Part shown: positions 24,471 through 36,483 of the stretch, piece after piece
How positions within the stretch are numbered: the first letter of the stretch is position 1
Layout of the letters: each line of letters starts with the position of its first letter
Assembly: GCA_022432975.1 (NCBI GenBank)
Contig: CM039502.1
Location: 11,739,803-11,803,802 of the forward strand
From: Begonia masoniana
Taxonomy: Eukaryota > Streptophyta > Magnoliopsida > Cucurbitales > Begoniaceae
Length of the DNA: 64,000 bases
Direction of reading: 5' to 3'
The notes under the pieces: generated by a model
Told to the model about the DNA's origin: nothing
Database searches by the model: none
What the model saw: the letters and a program-made list of their open reading frames with translations, nothing else
Program-made: the position numbers and the translations under genes

Positions 24471-26732
24471 TTTTTTTTAAGACGTTAGAGTATCAAGGAT
24501 TAGGAAATATATTTTAGCAACAATTTTGTAGAGAGAGAAAGTGCATGGAGGTCATGTGGTTGTCATCTCTCGGAAAATGAAGAGAGATGAAACATAAATA
24601 ATGGGCATAGAGGGGTCCCAAGAGCCACCTACGGGTATCATGGTCCCACCGATTGGGCTAATCACGGCCGTCAGTTTTGTCTGATTTGTACATGCAAAGT
24701 AGGTTTCATGAAAGGGAGATGCTGTCAGTTTGGGATGGTCCACCTGCTGCCTTCAATCACTTTAACAAAACCTGTCCCTATTTTTCATGCAATTTAAACT
24801 AATTTAACGATCGAACAATTATTAAACATTACCCATCAACCATGCACAGAATAATCCTTAAAACTAATTTCCTAATCTTGATTAGATCTCCTGTCAAACG
24901 TTTGTAAATCACATTATACTATATAGTTCGAAATCGAGTTGAAAGTTGAAACACCTGATTAAACGGAATACATGATGTATATTTGTTGACTTAAACGAGT
25001 AAATTGATAGCAATGCTTGAATAACTAATAGATAGATTTGTAAATGATTATAAAAGTTAGAGTGTAAATTGAACTTTATCGATAATTTTTTTTTTAAAAC
25101 ATCTCAAAAAACAGACAATCGATATTATTTATTGCTACGCACTAGATGTTTTGGTTCGATCTAGAACTCCGTCTGAACGCTATAACCAATTGCCATCAAA
25201 AAGAGTCATACAGACCCGAGAACTAATCCAACCAATGGCCAGCAAAGAAGAATCAAACAGACTTGAAAATCAATCCGAAGTTATCCTCGCGGGGATTCGA
25301 GATGTTGAAAGACCCAAAAAAAAATTCAGAATTGAGAACTCCATGACAGCATCTAAGTGGTCCAAACGCCACAATCACCAAACTAAAAGAAATAACAAAG
25401 GAGAGAAAAATAGAAAAGATTAAGGAATGACGCCAAGCAATAAGGCAAAAGAGGGTGGAGTTGATATATTGTATAAATCTTGTATTTAAAAACTATATCA
25501 TATATGTTTTACGTTGAACAAATTATTCTATTAAATTATTCATTGTCTTACCATAAATAATTATTTATTTCATCTGGTGTTGTTTGGTATTTTTTTTTTT
25601 GGTTTATGACGGATAATTTAATTGGTGTTGTTATACCTAAATTCATTTACTTTTAATTATTTTTAATCGTCCATCAAGTATCAATTAAAAGTTTCAAAGA
25701 TAGGTGTAATCACAAACTGACAATTTTTTTTTTTTTTGTGAGTTATAATTTTTTTTTTTGTGATGTGAATGACAAAAATGTCACATTTGACGCACATGGG
25801 CAACGCATGTCGGATCGCCTAATATTTTAGTTTTTTTTTTTAACTGATTTTATTTTCTAATTATATTTAAATATGTTAAAATATATATTTTATATATAGT
25901 AAAATATAGATTAAATTTTGAACATTAAGGGATTATTCAACTTAATTCCAACAAAATAAATATCAAAATTTGGGATTATGATTAGGTTTCGAATACTAGA
26001 ATTTTGAATTTGGAATAAGTTTTGGATTTTTTAGTGAGTTTGGACTTGGTTTAGAACCATTTTATGTTCTCCAGAACGAAAGCCTCTTGGAGTTCGTTTT
26101 ATTAAAAAATTAATAGTTTAAAATTGATTTTGTTGACGAACATCTTTTAAACTCTATTTTATTAATGACAACATAATTGAGAGTTTTTCTTATTATTTAC
26201 CTTTTAATTTATTTATAATATAATTTAATTTTAATAAATTAAGCTTGAAAAAAATTTAAAACTTTAATTCACTTATTAATTTTAGATTCTACTTTAACCA
26301 CTAGATATATTATATTGATTATTAATTTGTATAATTGTTTTAATAAGATAAGAATAAAACATAGAATTAAAAATTTAACCTAAAATTGTAATTACTTTAA
26401 TCAAAAATATGAATTTGAAAAGAATTATTCAAAATTTATCTTTATTTCTATGCTCTAATTTTAACTGTCTTAATAATAAAATACTTACTTGTTCCACGTT
26501 AATTAATAAAATAATTAAAATAAATATAAATAATTAAAATAAGAAATTAATTGCAGTAACTAGTAACTAATGACAGAAACAAACATCTACCAGAGGATCA
26601 CAGAAAGTTTAACCACAGAACTTACAAAAGTCAATCCGGTATATTGAAAGTGGACGGTTCAACACCGAGGCCAATGACAACTGGGTAATACGGCTGAATT
26701 CCTGGTACAGATGGTCCAAGAAAAGAGGCCCC
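24471..26732. other. AT-rich spacer, no gene seen
   Basis: Low-complexity A/T-rich DNA. Short frames at 24552-24743 and 25151-25423 show no recognisable domain. No RNA gene or element ends were identified. Confidence 0.45.
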
Positions 26733-26990
26733 TCAATCTTCACTTTCTGGTCTTAGATACTCTTGATCCACTCCCTCAACCCTATTCCAATCAAAATCCA
26801 AAAACTCAAGATGAGAACAATTTGAAAGTATTTTCATCACAGCGCCAGAGCTCAACGTACTGTTGCCCATCTGAAGGTGCTTGAGCTTGGGCATTGTAGA
26901 GGCTATGGCATCCGCCTCTTTGTCGTGGTTGAAATTCGTGGCTTCACCTTCTAATGGTTGGTCTCTCGTCTTCCTGTTCTGGCACAGCTT
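26733..26990 (-). pseudogene. F-box/LRR (SKIP19/FBL23-like) C-terminal fragment
   Basis: The minus strand from 26990 reads about 85 codons to a TGA at 26733-26735. It includes EADAIASTMPKLKHLQMGN, LSSGAVMKILSNCSHLEFLD and RVEGVD. This matches the last leucine-rich repeats of plant F-box proteins of the SKIP19/FBL23 type (pattern ADAIA.TMP.LK.L…VLKIL..CP.LEFLD). In those proteins the repeats recruit substrate to an SCF ubiquitin ligase. The F-box and earlier repeats are absent in the upstream sequence to 27400. It is therefore a relic or a terminal exon cut off by the retroelement debris beginning at 27404. Confidence 0.65.
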
Positions 26991-27415
26991 GACCCGTTGA
27001 GAATTAAACTAAAAAAAAAAAAAAGGGGATAGTTTTTTGGGTGTTTTTCGAGGAAGATTTAATGGATCAAACATCAACCAAATTAAACGCTTGACCTATG
27101 GATTTCGATGCCCCAAATGTCTAGTTTCTGATGGTTCAAGTTTCAAGTTGTTTGGGTTCTCTAGAAGAAGTTATGACCATTTTAGTAATGAACGGTTAGG
27201 AATAAATGCGATATTTTGTATTCCGAATTTTAAGTATGTTTTAATTGTATGAATATCAATAGTCAAACATGATACTATAAATATTGCAACATGCTTCATT
27301 GTGAAACAAAATAGAAGAGAAATATCACATTTATTTATATTTGTGAAGCTTTAAAATATTGTCATTCTATCTTCAAACAAACACTTCATTATTCCTATCA
27401 AATTGGTATCAGAGC

Positions 27416-27630
27416 ATGACGAATTATAGGAGCACATCATTGGGACAAATGCCGTTGCCACGACTCACCAAGGTGAACTACGACAATTGGAGTATTCAAA
27501 TGCGTGCATTGCTCGGCGCACAAGACGCGTGGAAAGTTGTCGAAATCGGCTTCACAGAGGCGGAAGCTATTGATTCCTTGACGGCGAATCAATTAAAAGC
27601 GTTGAAAGAAACGCGAGTGAAGCCTCCCCC
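27416..27630 (+). pseudogene. copia-2 gag N-terminal fragment
   Basis: The start codon is one base past the primer site. It reads PLPRLTKVNYDNWSIQMRAL then WKVVEIGF, the N-terminus of a DUF4219/UBN2-type copia Gag. Homology ends near ALKETRVK, after which the frame enters a Pro/Ser-rich segment of pol. Confidence 0.75.
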
Positions 27631-29275
27631 ACGGCTATTTCTACTCCTACCAGCTCCATTGAATCTGGTAACTTGATCCCTGGGTCATCTATGACTCCTC
27701 CCCCTCCTACGACTGCTCCATCATCTCGAGACATTACGGACAATCTTATTCGTCAGACTACTTGTCCTTGTAAGTCAACTAAACTATCTGATTTTGTTTA
27801 TTCTTGTTATTCCAGTTCTTTTGCCTATTTTGTTACATCTATTTATCATATTTCTCAGTCTTTGTCCTATAAAAAAGTTGTTGGTAACTCTTTTTGGGAG
27901 AATGCTATGGCTGAGAAATTAACTGCTCTACATCAGACTCATACTTGAAATATGATACCGCTGCCACCCGGGAAACCCACTATTGGATCTCGTTAGGTTT
28001 TTAAGATCAAAACGAAATCTGACGGTTCTATCGAACGGTACAAAACTCGTCTTGTTGCTAAAGGTTACTCTCAAGAGTATGACATGGATCATGAGGAAAC
28101 TTTTGCCCCGTTGCTAAAATGACCACCGTTCGAATGATGATTATTGTTGCCTCTGTTCGTCGATGAAAAATATCTCAGATGGATGTCAAGAATGCATTCT
28201 TAAATGGTGATTTTAAAGAAGAAGTATATACGGTGCCTCCGCCTGAAGTTGCTCACCAACTTGGCGAAGTTTGTAGACTTCGCAAAGCTCTCTATAGACT
28301 CAAACAAACACCACGTGCTTGGTTTGAAAAGTTCGCTACGGTGATTATCTCATTTGGCTTTCATCCCACCAATCATGATTCGGCTTTATTTGTCAAGTGT
28401 ATGAGTGCAGGTCGTATACTTTTGTCTTTATATGTGGATGACATGATAATTATTGGTGATGATTATGATGGAATTGAAACTTTGAAGTATGACTTGGTCT
28501 GTTGCTTTGCTATGAAAAAGTTAGGTTTGTTGCACTACTTTCTAGGCATCGGGTTGCGACTTCGCCAAAAGGTTATCTATTGTCTCAGTCAAAGTATATA
28601 GCTAATCTATTTCAGCATGCACGTCTCACTGACAACAAAGTAGTAGATACTCCGCTTGAGACTAATATTTGGTACTCTCCATCATATGGTTCTCCTTTGC
28701 CAGATCCTAGTCTTTACCGTACAGTTGTGGGAAGCTTAGTTTACCTTACTGTGACTCGTCCTGATATTACACATGTTGTGCACGTGGTTAGTCAATTTGT
28801 CACTGCATCGACTACAAAGTCTACAATTCATTGAACTTCTGTTCTTCGCATTCTCCGATATCTTCGGAGAACTCAGTTTCAGAGTCTCTTATTCTCCTCT
28901 TCTTCCTTGTTAGAGCTGCATGCATACTCTGATGCTGATTAAGCGGGCGTTCATACGGAACGTAAGTCGTTCTCTGGCTTCTGTATTTTTTTGGAGATTC
29001 TCTTATCTCTTGGAAGAATAAGAAGCAAGATATTTTCTCTAGGTCATCACAGAAGCTGAGTATCGTGTCATGACTACCACCACTTGCGAGATTGTTTGGC
29101 TACGTTGGTTACTTGGAAATATGGGTATTCTTCTTCGTCAACCTACTACTCTTCATTGTGATAATCAAAGTGTCATCTATATTGCACGTAATTCAGTTTT
29201 TCATGAGAGAACGAAACATATTGAGATTGATTGTCATCTCATTCGTCATTATGTACAACTTGGCACTATCACGCT
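27631..29275 (+). pseudogene. copia-2 RT/RNase H fragments
   Basis: Pieces in changing frames: a Pro-rich linker (27640-27740), SYKKVVGNSFWENAM, a run with an in-frame stop reading VFKIKTKSDGSIERYKTRLV, the RT core [30 protein letters not shown] and [29 protein letters not shown], and RNase H CEIVWLRWLLG…HCDNQSV…HERTKHIEIDCH. At least four stops or frameshifts are visible. The RNase H tail (DMFTKAHSASRF) lies beyond the inserted gypsy element at 37790-37850. Confidence 0.85.
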
Positions 29276-30543
29276 TGTTGTGAGCCAAACATTAACTAAG
29301 CTCCTGCAACAGCTTAAAGAGATCGTTAGCTACTCCAGTGCTCGGCCAAGCCGAGTAACTTCAAGAACAGAAAACCAAACGTGCTAAATGCAGAACAAAC
29401 AGAAACTTAAGCGTGAATGGTGTCGTGCGAGTGAAGTGAGTGTAAGATGAAAAGCGTGGTCCAGTTAATTCAACAAAGATTTACACAACCTCAAGTCGGT
29501 CAGCTAACCAATGTTTAGCTCCGACAGAACGCTTTTCCGGAGGAAGGCGTCGACTTGAGGAACCGGTTCTGTCCACCTCCTTCTGGTTTCCAGCCCTCGA
29601 TAGGGAGGAGAGGAGAATGGTGCTAGAGTTCAACAACAACCTCGGGTTGTTGAACTAGGAGGCTATCTCCTATTCGGCGAAGCCGAAGCTTACCTGCGCG
29701 GCGAAATGCCTTCGCTGTTCCTCTCGTAGGGAAACGGTCTACTTCTTCTCATAAACTGAACCAACCATTACAGACACCAATAGCGATGATAAATAGTACC
29801 TAGTGGCTGGAGAACATTTGAAAATTGGCGAGAACCGTTGAAGGCGCGGGAAGAAGAGCAGTCGAGATTCCTCTGTCGCTAGGGCTTCGAGGGTAGCCCT
29901 GTTTCCGTCAGCTCGCCGGTTTCCTTGCACGGCAACTTCTCCGACACAATTGCAGCAGCGATTCGGGCCGAAAATGGAAGTGGTCCCCTCCATCTCCGAG
30001 TGCAGTCGCCGAATGTCGCCTCTGGTTTTGATTCACGGTGAAGGCTTCATTTGGTTCTCTTCATTAACAGCAGCGGCCCGGTTCTTCAAGTAGCAAGTGG
30101 TCCGGTTCTTCAATGCACAGCAAATTGGTTTTCTTCATTAACCCACTCCCTTGGTTCTCAAGCCAATTAAAACCAAACCAAGCCACATCTAATCCTACCA
30201 AGCATCTAGCCCTAAATGCCTAACATGCATGCTTATATAAAATCTTAACAAAAAGGCCAATGTTTGCCCAATAAGTTTTAAAATAAAAAATACATAAAAT
30301 CAATGCTCGGGAAGACAAATTCTCATATGAGCTTCTGGTTCTCCAAGCCTTGTCTCCCAAGCAATGACGTGCTTCGGTTGCTCCGGATCTTGAGCTTCCA
30401 TCTCCCACTTTACATCGGTGAGTACGTCTTCCAATTCGGTGTAAGAAATGTCACCTGCAAAAGAGTAAAGTATGTAAGTACATAAATTAGATAAAACATG
30501 TGAATGTACCTGTGATCGTGTGATGGGCCTACGGGGCACAACA
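29276..30543 (-). repeat. 3' LTR of the gypsy element
   Basis: 1268 bp, virtually identical to 36502-37769. The last 81 codons of the gag-pol frame lie inside this LTR (30543-30300). Frames such as 29739-29993 occur identically in both LTRs and are not separate genes. Confidence 0.95.
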
Positions 30544-33500
30544 TCCTCCCCAGGTTGTTGAGGATTTGTCCTCAAATCTGATAAGTCGGGCCCATCAAGG
30601 CCATCTTCCTTGCCTTTGTATGGAGATAAGTCCTGGACGTTGAAGGTTGCTGACACGCCATATTCTCCAGGTAACTCTATCTTGTAGGCATTGTTATTAA
30701 TTTTCTCCAAGACCTTAAAAGGACCATCTGCTCGAGGAAGAAGCTTTGACCTTCTTTGATCGGGAAACCTTTCCTTACGTAGATGCAACCAAACTAAGTC
30801 TCCTTCTTTAAAAATAACTTCTTTACGTCCCTTGTTTACTTGTTTGGCCACATCACTATTCCTTTTCTCGATGGCTTTTCGAACATTCTCATGTAGTTTC
30901 TTAATACGTTCAGCCTTGTCTGCTCCTGATGGATTAGCTAAGTCTTTGAATGGTAGGGGTACAAGGTCTAACGGTGTAGATGGATTAAACCCATAGGCAG
31001 CCTCAAAGGGCGATTGCTGAGTAGTGGAATGTAGGTTGCGATTGTAGGCAAATTCTAAGCCAGGAAAGACGATGTCCCAATTGGTTAGTTTTTTTCCTAC
31101 AATACTGCGTAAGAGGGTGCCTAAGGTCCTATTAACGACTTCCGTTTGACCATCCGTTTGGGGATGGAAGGATGTGCTGTAACACAACCTAGTCCCCAAC
31201 CTTCTCCATAAGGTGGTCCAAAAGGCGCTCAAAAATTTAGTGTCCCGATCTGACACTATTGAATGTGGAATTCCATGTAGGCGAACGATTTCCTTAAAGT
31301 ACAGATCAGCTATCATGGAGGAATCATCTGTTTTGGTACAGGGAATGAAATGGGCCATCTTGGAAAAACGATCCACAACTACCATAATGGAGTCCTTACT
31401 TCGGGCAGTTCGGGGTAGTCCTAGAACGAAATCCATACTAACGTCGGTCCATGGGTGTGATGGGACTGGCAGAGGCATATATAAACCTTGAGGGAGAAGC
31501 CTACTCTTGGCTTTCTTGCATACCACACATGTTTCCACTAGACGGTGGACATCTTTTATCATGCGGGGCCAATAGAAATTTTCCTTGAGCATGTCCAAGG
31601 TCTTCTTCTCTCCGAAATGGCTTGCCAAGCCTCCACAATGTGCTTCTTTCACGAGACACCGTCTTAGACTTCCTTGGGGAATACATAACTTTCCCGCTTT
31701 TATCAAATAACCATCCATGAGACGGTACTCGCCTATGGCCTTTTCCTTGCACTGGGCGTAGTAGGTACCAAAATCTGGGTCGGTTTCATAATTCTCTTTG
31801 ACCCACTCAAAACCAAAGAACCTGGTTCCTAATTCCGTAAGGAGAATGCGTTTTCTTGAAAGCGCATCGGCCACGATATTGTTTTCTCCCTTTAAATATT
31901 TCAAAGTGTAGGGGAACCTCTCCAAGAACTCCACCCATTTAGCATGCCTCTTATTCAACTTATGCTGACTCTTGATATGTCGGAGCGATTGGTGGTCGGT
32001 GTTGATAACAAATTCTCGAGGTAGAAGGTAATGTTGCCAATGCTCCAATGCTCTAATAACCGCATAAAACTCCTTATCATAGGTTGAATAATTGAGGGTA
32101 GCTCCTTTCAGTTTTTCGCTAAAATATGCAACGGGTTTCCCCTCTTGCATAAGTACTGCACCTATACCAACCCCAGAGGCATCACTCTTTACCTCAAATA
32201 CTTGATTGAAATTGGGGAGTGCAAGCACAGGCGAATGACACAACTTGTCCTTGATCAACTCGAAGCTCTTTTGACAATTCGGGGTCCAAGTAAACTCCTT
32301 TACCTTCTTGGTGCAATCCGTGAGTGGTGAGACTATCGAGCTGAAATTTTGTATGAACCTCCGATAAAAGGAAGCTAGGCCATGGAAACTACGAACTTCG
32401 GTGACCGATTTTGGTGTAGGCCAATCCTTGATAGCTTTAATTTTGTCCTCATCAGCTTCCATGCCGTCCTTCGAGATGATAAATCCTAGGAAGTATACCT
32501 TGTCTTGTCCAAATGAACACTTGCTCAAGTTTCCAAATAATTTGGCTTTTCTAAGGGTTTTAAACAGGGTACTAAGGTGGCTAAGGTGTTGTGGAAGGCC
32601 CGTGCTATACACCAAAATGTCATCGAAGTAAACAACGATGAACTTTCCCAAATACTCTTTAAGCACATGGTGCATGAGCCTCATGAATGTACTTGGCGCA
32701 TTGGATAATCCGAAGGGCATCACCATCCATTCGAATAAGCCGTATTTAGTCTTGAAGGCCGTCTTCCATTCGTCACCTTCCTTCATTCTTATTTGATGAT
32801 AGCCACTTTTGAGATCTATCTTGGAAAAGATGGCGGCTCCGCTGAGCTCGTCTATCATGTCTTCGAGCCTAGGTATGGGAAACCTATATTTTACTGTGAT
32901 CTGATTCATGGCTCGGCTATCAACACACATTCTCATAGTGCCGTCTTTCTTGGGTACCAATAAAGATGGTACGGCACAGGGACTCATGGACTCTCTTATA
33001 TACCCCTTGTCCAGTAGTTCTTGTACTTGATCTTGCAACTTTTTAGTCTCTTCGGGGTTCATCCGATAGGCGGGTCGGTTAGGTAAAACCGCACCAGGCT
33101 GGAGATCGATCTGATGTTCAATACCACGTAAGGGTGGTAAACCTTGGGGTAACTCCTCTGGGAAGACGTCTTGGAATTGGTGGAGCAAATTCTTAACAGG
33201 TGTAGGTATTTCTCCTAGCTCCATAACTCTGTCACGAAAGAGTATCAAAATCATGGGGTCTCCTCTAAGCACAGATGCTTCGATCTCGTTTTTAGTCATA
33301 TACAAGCTAGCCTTAGTCTTAGCTTCTTTTCGTGCAGTTTCATCTTTGGATATTTGGGTCGGGGTCATGGGTGCAAATCTAAAGGTTTTGCCTTCAAACT
33401 TAAGAGAATAATAGTTCGTATATCCATCATGGTTCACTCTTCGGTCAAACTGCCAAGGCCTACCTAAGAGCAAATGACTTGCACTCATAGCTACAACATC

Positions 33501-35087
33501 GCAGAGTACCGTGTCCTTATATTTTCCAAGGGCAAATTCGACTTTGACTTGTTTGGTCACTTTGACGTCGTCACGGTCATCCAACCATCTAAGCTTATAT
33601 GGATGGGGGTGAGCGGTGGTCTCTAGTCCTAGCTTGGTAACCAATTCTTTCGAGGCGACATTTGCACAACTGCCTCCGTCAATGATCAGTGAGCACAATT
33701 TATCTTTGATGAGACATCTACTGTGAAAGATGTTCTCTCTCTGACAGTCTTCTCCCGTGCTCCCTGTCATGAGTACACGTCTACTCACCATGAGTAGGGG
33801 TCCATCCGGTGCATGAACAACTTCTTTTTCAGATTTAGTCTCTTCTTCTTCGTCTTCCTCAACTTCGTCCTCGGGTTGTTCATCTTCGCTTTCATATTCA
33901 CCAGTGTCTTCTCTTAGGACCATTACTCTTCGGTTTGGGCACTGGGCTATAAAATGTCCAAGTCCTTGACACTTGAAGCACTTCATATCTCTAGAACGGG
34001 GTGCATTGGCTCTATCCTCATGAGCTTTAGTGCCTTGTTCCTTAGGTGGCCAGTTTCGTGTAAAAGGCCTTTTTCCTTCAGCCTTGGTAAAGGTCTTAGT
34101 GGGTTCGGGTAACTTAGGTGAGAACTTGGGGGTAGTTTTGGGAATGAACTTTGAAGGGTAGTTAGCTTTTCTTTTTCGAGTGAGTTGACGTTCGACCTTC
34201 AAAGCCATCTGAACAACCGCATCTAAGGATTCTAGTGGGTGTAGTTCTACGGTGTCAGCTATATCTCGAGTGAGCCCTCGGATGAATCTAGCTACAATTT
34301 GTTCTTCAGGCTCGTCCATGGCTCCACGAATCCTAAGGGTCTCAAACTCCGTGAGATATTCTTCTACAGATTGACTTCCTTGCCTAAGGTTTTGGATTTG
34401 TAGGAACAATTCTTGTTTATATTGGCTGGGGACGAACCTCTTGGTCATCAAAGATTTCATTACTCGCCATAAGGTTATGGGCTCGTCTCCTATCTTTTCT
34501 CTTTGGGTCTTAATGTTTGACCACCATAGTGCAGCATAACCCGTGAGTTCTACTGACACTAGTTGGATCTTAACTCGGTCTGAGTACTCGTAGTACTCAA
34601 ATACTTTCTCAGTCTTGTCCAACCAATCCAAAAAGGTATGGCCATCACATGTCCCATTAAAGGATGGCACATGCAGCTTAACGTGTCGCAGATCATCTAA
34701 ATCCTTCCGCCGACTAGGACGGAAATTCTCTTCTTCATCTAGTGTCCACTCATCCTCTTCTCTAAAGTCATAGTGGGGAACTCTTCTCCTAGGGGCCTCG
34801 GGCCTTTCATACTCATTACGGGGCTCATGTTCAGTGGGCCTTCTTCTCGGGTTTTCTGGCCTTATCCTAGGGGATGTGTCATGGGAGGCTTCTCTCGGGG
34901 AATTTTGAAGAATTTTCTCCATAACAAGCTTGATATCCTTGAGTTGTTGGCCAATGCTACTAACTTCACCGGCCAAGCCGTCTATTTGACCTTGCATACT
35001 GGTTTCTCCTACGTGGGGGTTTCCAGATTGGGGTTCGGGTTCTAATTCTAGGTTCGCCTCACGTATGATTCCACTACGGGTTTTCAT
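30300..35087 (-). CDS. Ty3/gypsy Gag-Pol polyprotein (1595 aa, intact)
   Basis: One open frame. Domains: coiled/acidic N-terminus; retrotransposon gag (about 140-300, VPSFNGTCDGHTFLDWL…YAALWWSN); zinc knuckle CFKCQGLGHFIAQC (about 374-387); acidic linker; retropepsin-like segment with IDGGSCANVAS, a DGGS instead of the usual D(S/T)G; reverse transcriptase (IDLKSGYHQIRM, YFDDILVYS); RNase H (VKSDASGVGIGAVL…TDHQSLRHI…DALSR); integrase with an HHCC zinc site (HCGG…H…CVVCKKAK) and DDE core (MDFVLGLPRT…SDRDTKF…DGQTEVVNR); and a GPF-like module (ADGPFKVLEKIN). No canonical chromodomain follows. The frame enters the 3' LTR at PRRPITRSQ and continues 70 more residues. CRM-like chromovirus affinity is an inference. 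ATG at 35087. Confidence 0.95.
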   Translation of the reverse strand: MKTRSGIIREANLELEPEPQSGNPHVGETSMQGQIDGLAGEVSSIGQQLKDIKLVMEKILQNSPREASHDTSPRIRPENPRRRPTEHEPRNEYERPEAPRRRVPHYDFREEDEWTLDEEENFRPSRRKDLDDLRHVKLHVPSFNGTCDGHTFLDWLDKTEKVFEYYEYSDRVKIQLVSVELTGYAALWWSNIKTQREKIGDEPITLWRVMKSLMTKRFVPSQYKQELFLQIQNLRQGSQSVEEYLTEFETLRIRGAMDEPEEQIVARFIRGLTRDIADTVELHPLESLDAVVQMALKVERQLTRKRKANYPSKFIPKTTPKFSPKLPEPTKTFTKAEGKRPFTRNWPPKEQGTKAHEDRANAPRSRDMKCFKCQGLGHFIAQCPNRRVMVLREDTGEYESEDEQPEDEVEEDEEEETKSEKEVVHAPDGPLLMVSRRVLMTGSTGEDCQRENIFHSRCLIKDKLCSLIIDGGSCANVASKELVTKLGLETTAHPHPYKLRWLDDRDDVKVTKQVKVEFALGKYKDTVLCDVVAMSASHLLLGRPWQFDRRVNHDGYTNYYSLKFEGKTFRFAPMTPTQISKDETARKEAKTKASLYMTKNEIEASVLRGDPMILILFRDRVMELGEIPTPVKNLLHQFQDVFPEELPQGLPPLRGIEHQIDLQPGAVLPNRPAYRMNPEETKKLQDQVQELLDKGYIRESMSPCAVPSLLVPKKDGTMRMCVDSRAMNQITVKYRFPIPRLEDMIDELSGAAIFSKIDLKSGYHQIRMKEGDEWKTAFKTKYGLFEWMVMPFGLSNAPSTFMRLMHHVLKEYLGKFIVVYFDDILVYSTGLPQHLSHLSTLFKTLRKAKLFGNLSKCSFGQDKVYFLGFIISKDGMEADEDKIKAIKDWPTPKSVTEVRSFHGLASFYRRFIQNFSSIVSPLTDCTKKVKEFTWTPNCQKSFELIKDKLCHSPVLALPNFNQVFEVKSDASGVGIGAVLMQEGKPVAYFSEKLKGATLNYSTYDKEFYAVIRALEHWQHYLLPREFVINTDHQSLRHIKSQHKLNKRHAKWVEFLERFPYTLKYLKGENNIVADALSRKRILLTELGTRFFGFEWVKENYETDPDFGTYYAQCKEKAIGEYRLMDGYLIKAGKLCIPQGSLRRCLVKEAHCGGLASHFGEKKTLDMLKENFYWPRMIKDVHRLVETCVVCKKAKSRLLPQGLYMPLPVPSHPWTDVSMDFVLGLPRTARSKDSIMVVVDRFSKMAHFIPCTKTDDSSMIADLYFKEIVRLHGIPHSIVSDRDTKFLSAFWTTLWRRLGTRLCYSTSFHPQTDGQTEVVNRTLGTLLRSIVGKKLTNWDIVFPGLEFAYNRNLHSTTQQSPFEAAYGFNPSTPLDLVPLPFKDLANPSGADKAERIKKLHENVRKAIEKRNSDVAKQVNKGRKEVIFKEGDLVWLHLRKERFPDQRRSKLLPRADGPFKVLEKINNNAYKIELPGEYGVSATFNVQDLSPYKGKEDGLDGPDLSDLRTNPQQPGEDVVPRRPITRSQVHSHVLSNLCTYILYSFAGDISYTELEDVLTDVKWEMEAQDPEQPKHVIAWETRLGEPEAHMRICLPEH
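30544..30553 (-). other. Polypurine tract of the gypsy element
   Basis: The minus strand reads CTGGGGAGGA directly before the 3' LTR start TGTTGTG. It lies within the gag-pol frame. Confidence 0.75.
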
Positions 35088-36483
35088 GTGTCTAAGTTTT
35101 AGGAGAAATTAATTAAGTTATATTCGTAATCCTAAATTTTAGGAGGAAATTTAACTTAACTAAATTGAAACCTTAAACTAGAGAGGATACCATTTTAATT
35201 AAGGATTTACTTAATTATATAAATATATATATATATTGTTTTTTTTTTTTTTTTTTTTAAATGTTAAAACAATAAAGCAAAAACAAAAAAAGAAAGCTCA
35301 GGCGATTTCGGGTAAGAGAACAGGGAAGCTCGCCGGAGTTCGAAGCGCCGAAGGGGAGAATCGGAAACTCACACACTCAGAAAGCGCGGCAGCCGAGATT
35401 TCCATCCCTCAGCCAAGTAAACTTTCGGCGATGGTTATCGGCACGCATCAGTTTGAAAAAATCAAATTTTCTGGGCAATCAAACAACGAAGCTCGTCGGC
35501 CGAGCAAACAGTGAAATTTCTTGCTGTTTCCGAAAACAGAAATCACTCCGTAAACTGGTTTGCTTTGAAAGCGAAACAATTTTTGGAAAACAATTAGTAA
35601 ATCTGTCGGTTTTTCTTTGCAAACGGGTTCGGCAGCAGCAGAGTAAAAATCAGGAATTTTGAACAGTTCTGGTTCTCTTAAAATAAATTGCTCTGTTTTT
35701 TTTTTTTTTTTTTTTGAAATTTGAACTTAGCTAAATCTCCAGAAACGACAGTTTGATGTCAAAATCATTTTGAAAACAAGAATAACACTCGGGTGGAAAA
35801 CACATATCAGCAACAACTAAAACAGTGTAATAGGAAACAGCAACTAACAGCAACTAACAGGCAACAGAATTGACTTCATAAATTGCAGCAAATCCACAGC
35901 AGTTGTCTTTCAACAATAACATTATGCATAGTTAATCAGAGAACTCAAAACAACATGCTGATATTTAAATAAATTAAACAGAACATTCAGCATAGACATA
36001 GTATATCAGTAAATCAGAGAACAAAAGAGATATCCAAACATGCTTGAACATAAAAGCAGATTATCAGTTCATGCTCGTGGATATTCTGGACAAAATAGAG
36101 AATTTAAACATGCTGATGCTAATGACAAGAAACTACAACAGGTATTCAATAAGGCACAATAGAAACAGGCTAAGTTCTTCGGACAGAAAACAGAATTTTA
36201 GACACCAAAAGCATAAACATTGACAATAAGAAAAACAAGGAAAAACATGCTGAAAATGTGACACTAGAAAACAGAACAGAGAACACAAAGAAAACACAAA
36301 AGAGCAGATCGATATTTGTTAACAAAAGCTTCCATACATGCTGGTTTAATCAACAGAAAGTTAGCTTAAGCAATATGGTTTATTTTCGTTAGCAAACAGT
36401 TCACAATTGACACAAAACAACGACACAGAAAAACAACACAAACAACTGACAGAAAATACTAAATAACAAACCAGAGAGCTAAC
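35088..36483 (-). other. 5' leader of the gypsy element
   Basis: Untranslated internal sequence between the primer site and gag, with A/T-rich and poly-T/poly-A tracts (35240-35258, 35697-35715). Plus-strand frames at 35236-35662 are not supported. Confidence 0.6.

Larger units (their letters stand above)
27404..29275 (+). mobile_element. Decayed Ty1/copia element, left part (copia-2)
   Basis: Begins at a perfect primer site TGGTATCAGAGC (27404-27415), so a 5' LTR should end at about 27400 (…TATCA). It continues with a short gag, then pol pieces on the plus strand with several stops and frameshifts. It stops within RNase H at 29275, where a gypsy element is inserted, and resumes at 37770. 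Most of gag, all of protease and the integrase are missing. Confidence 0.85.

Noticed and set aside
29739..30408. Small minus-strand ORFs of 84 and 62 codons, repeated at 36965-37634
   Set aside because: They are identical because they lie in the two LTRs of the gypsy element; no independent coding signal.
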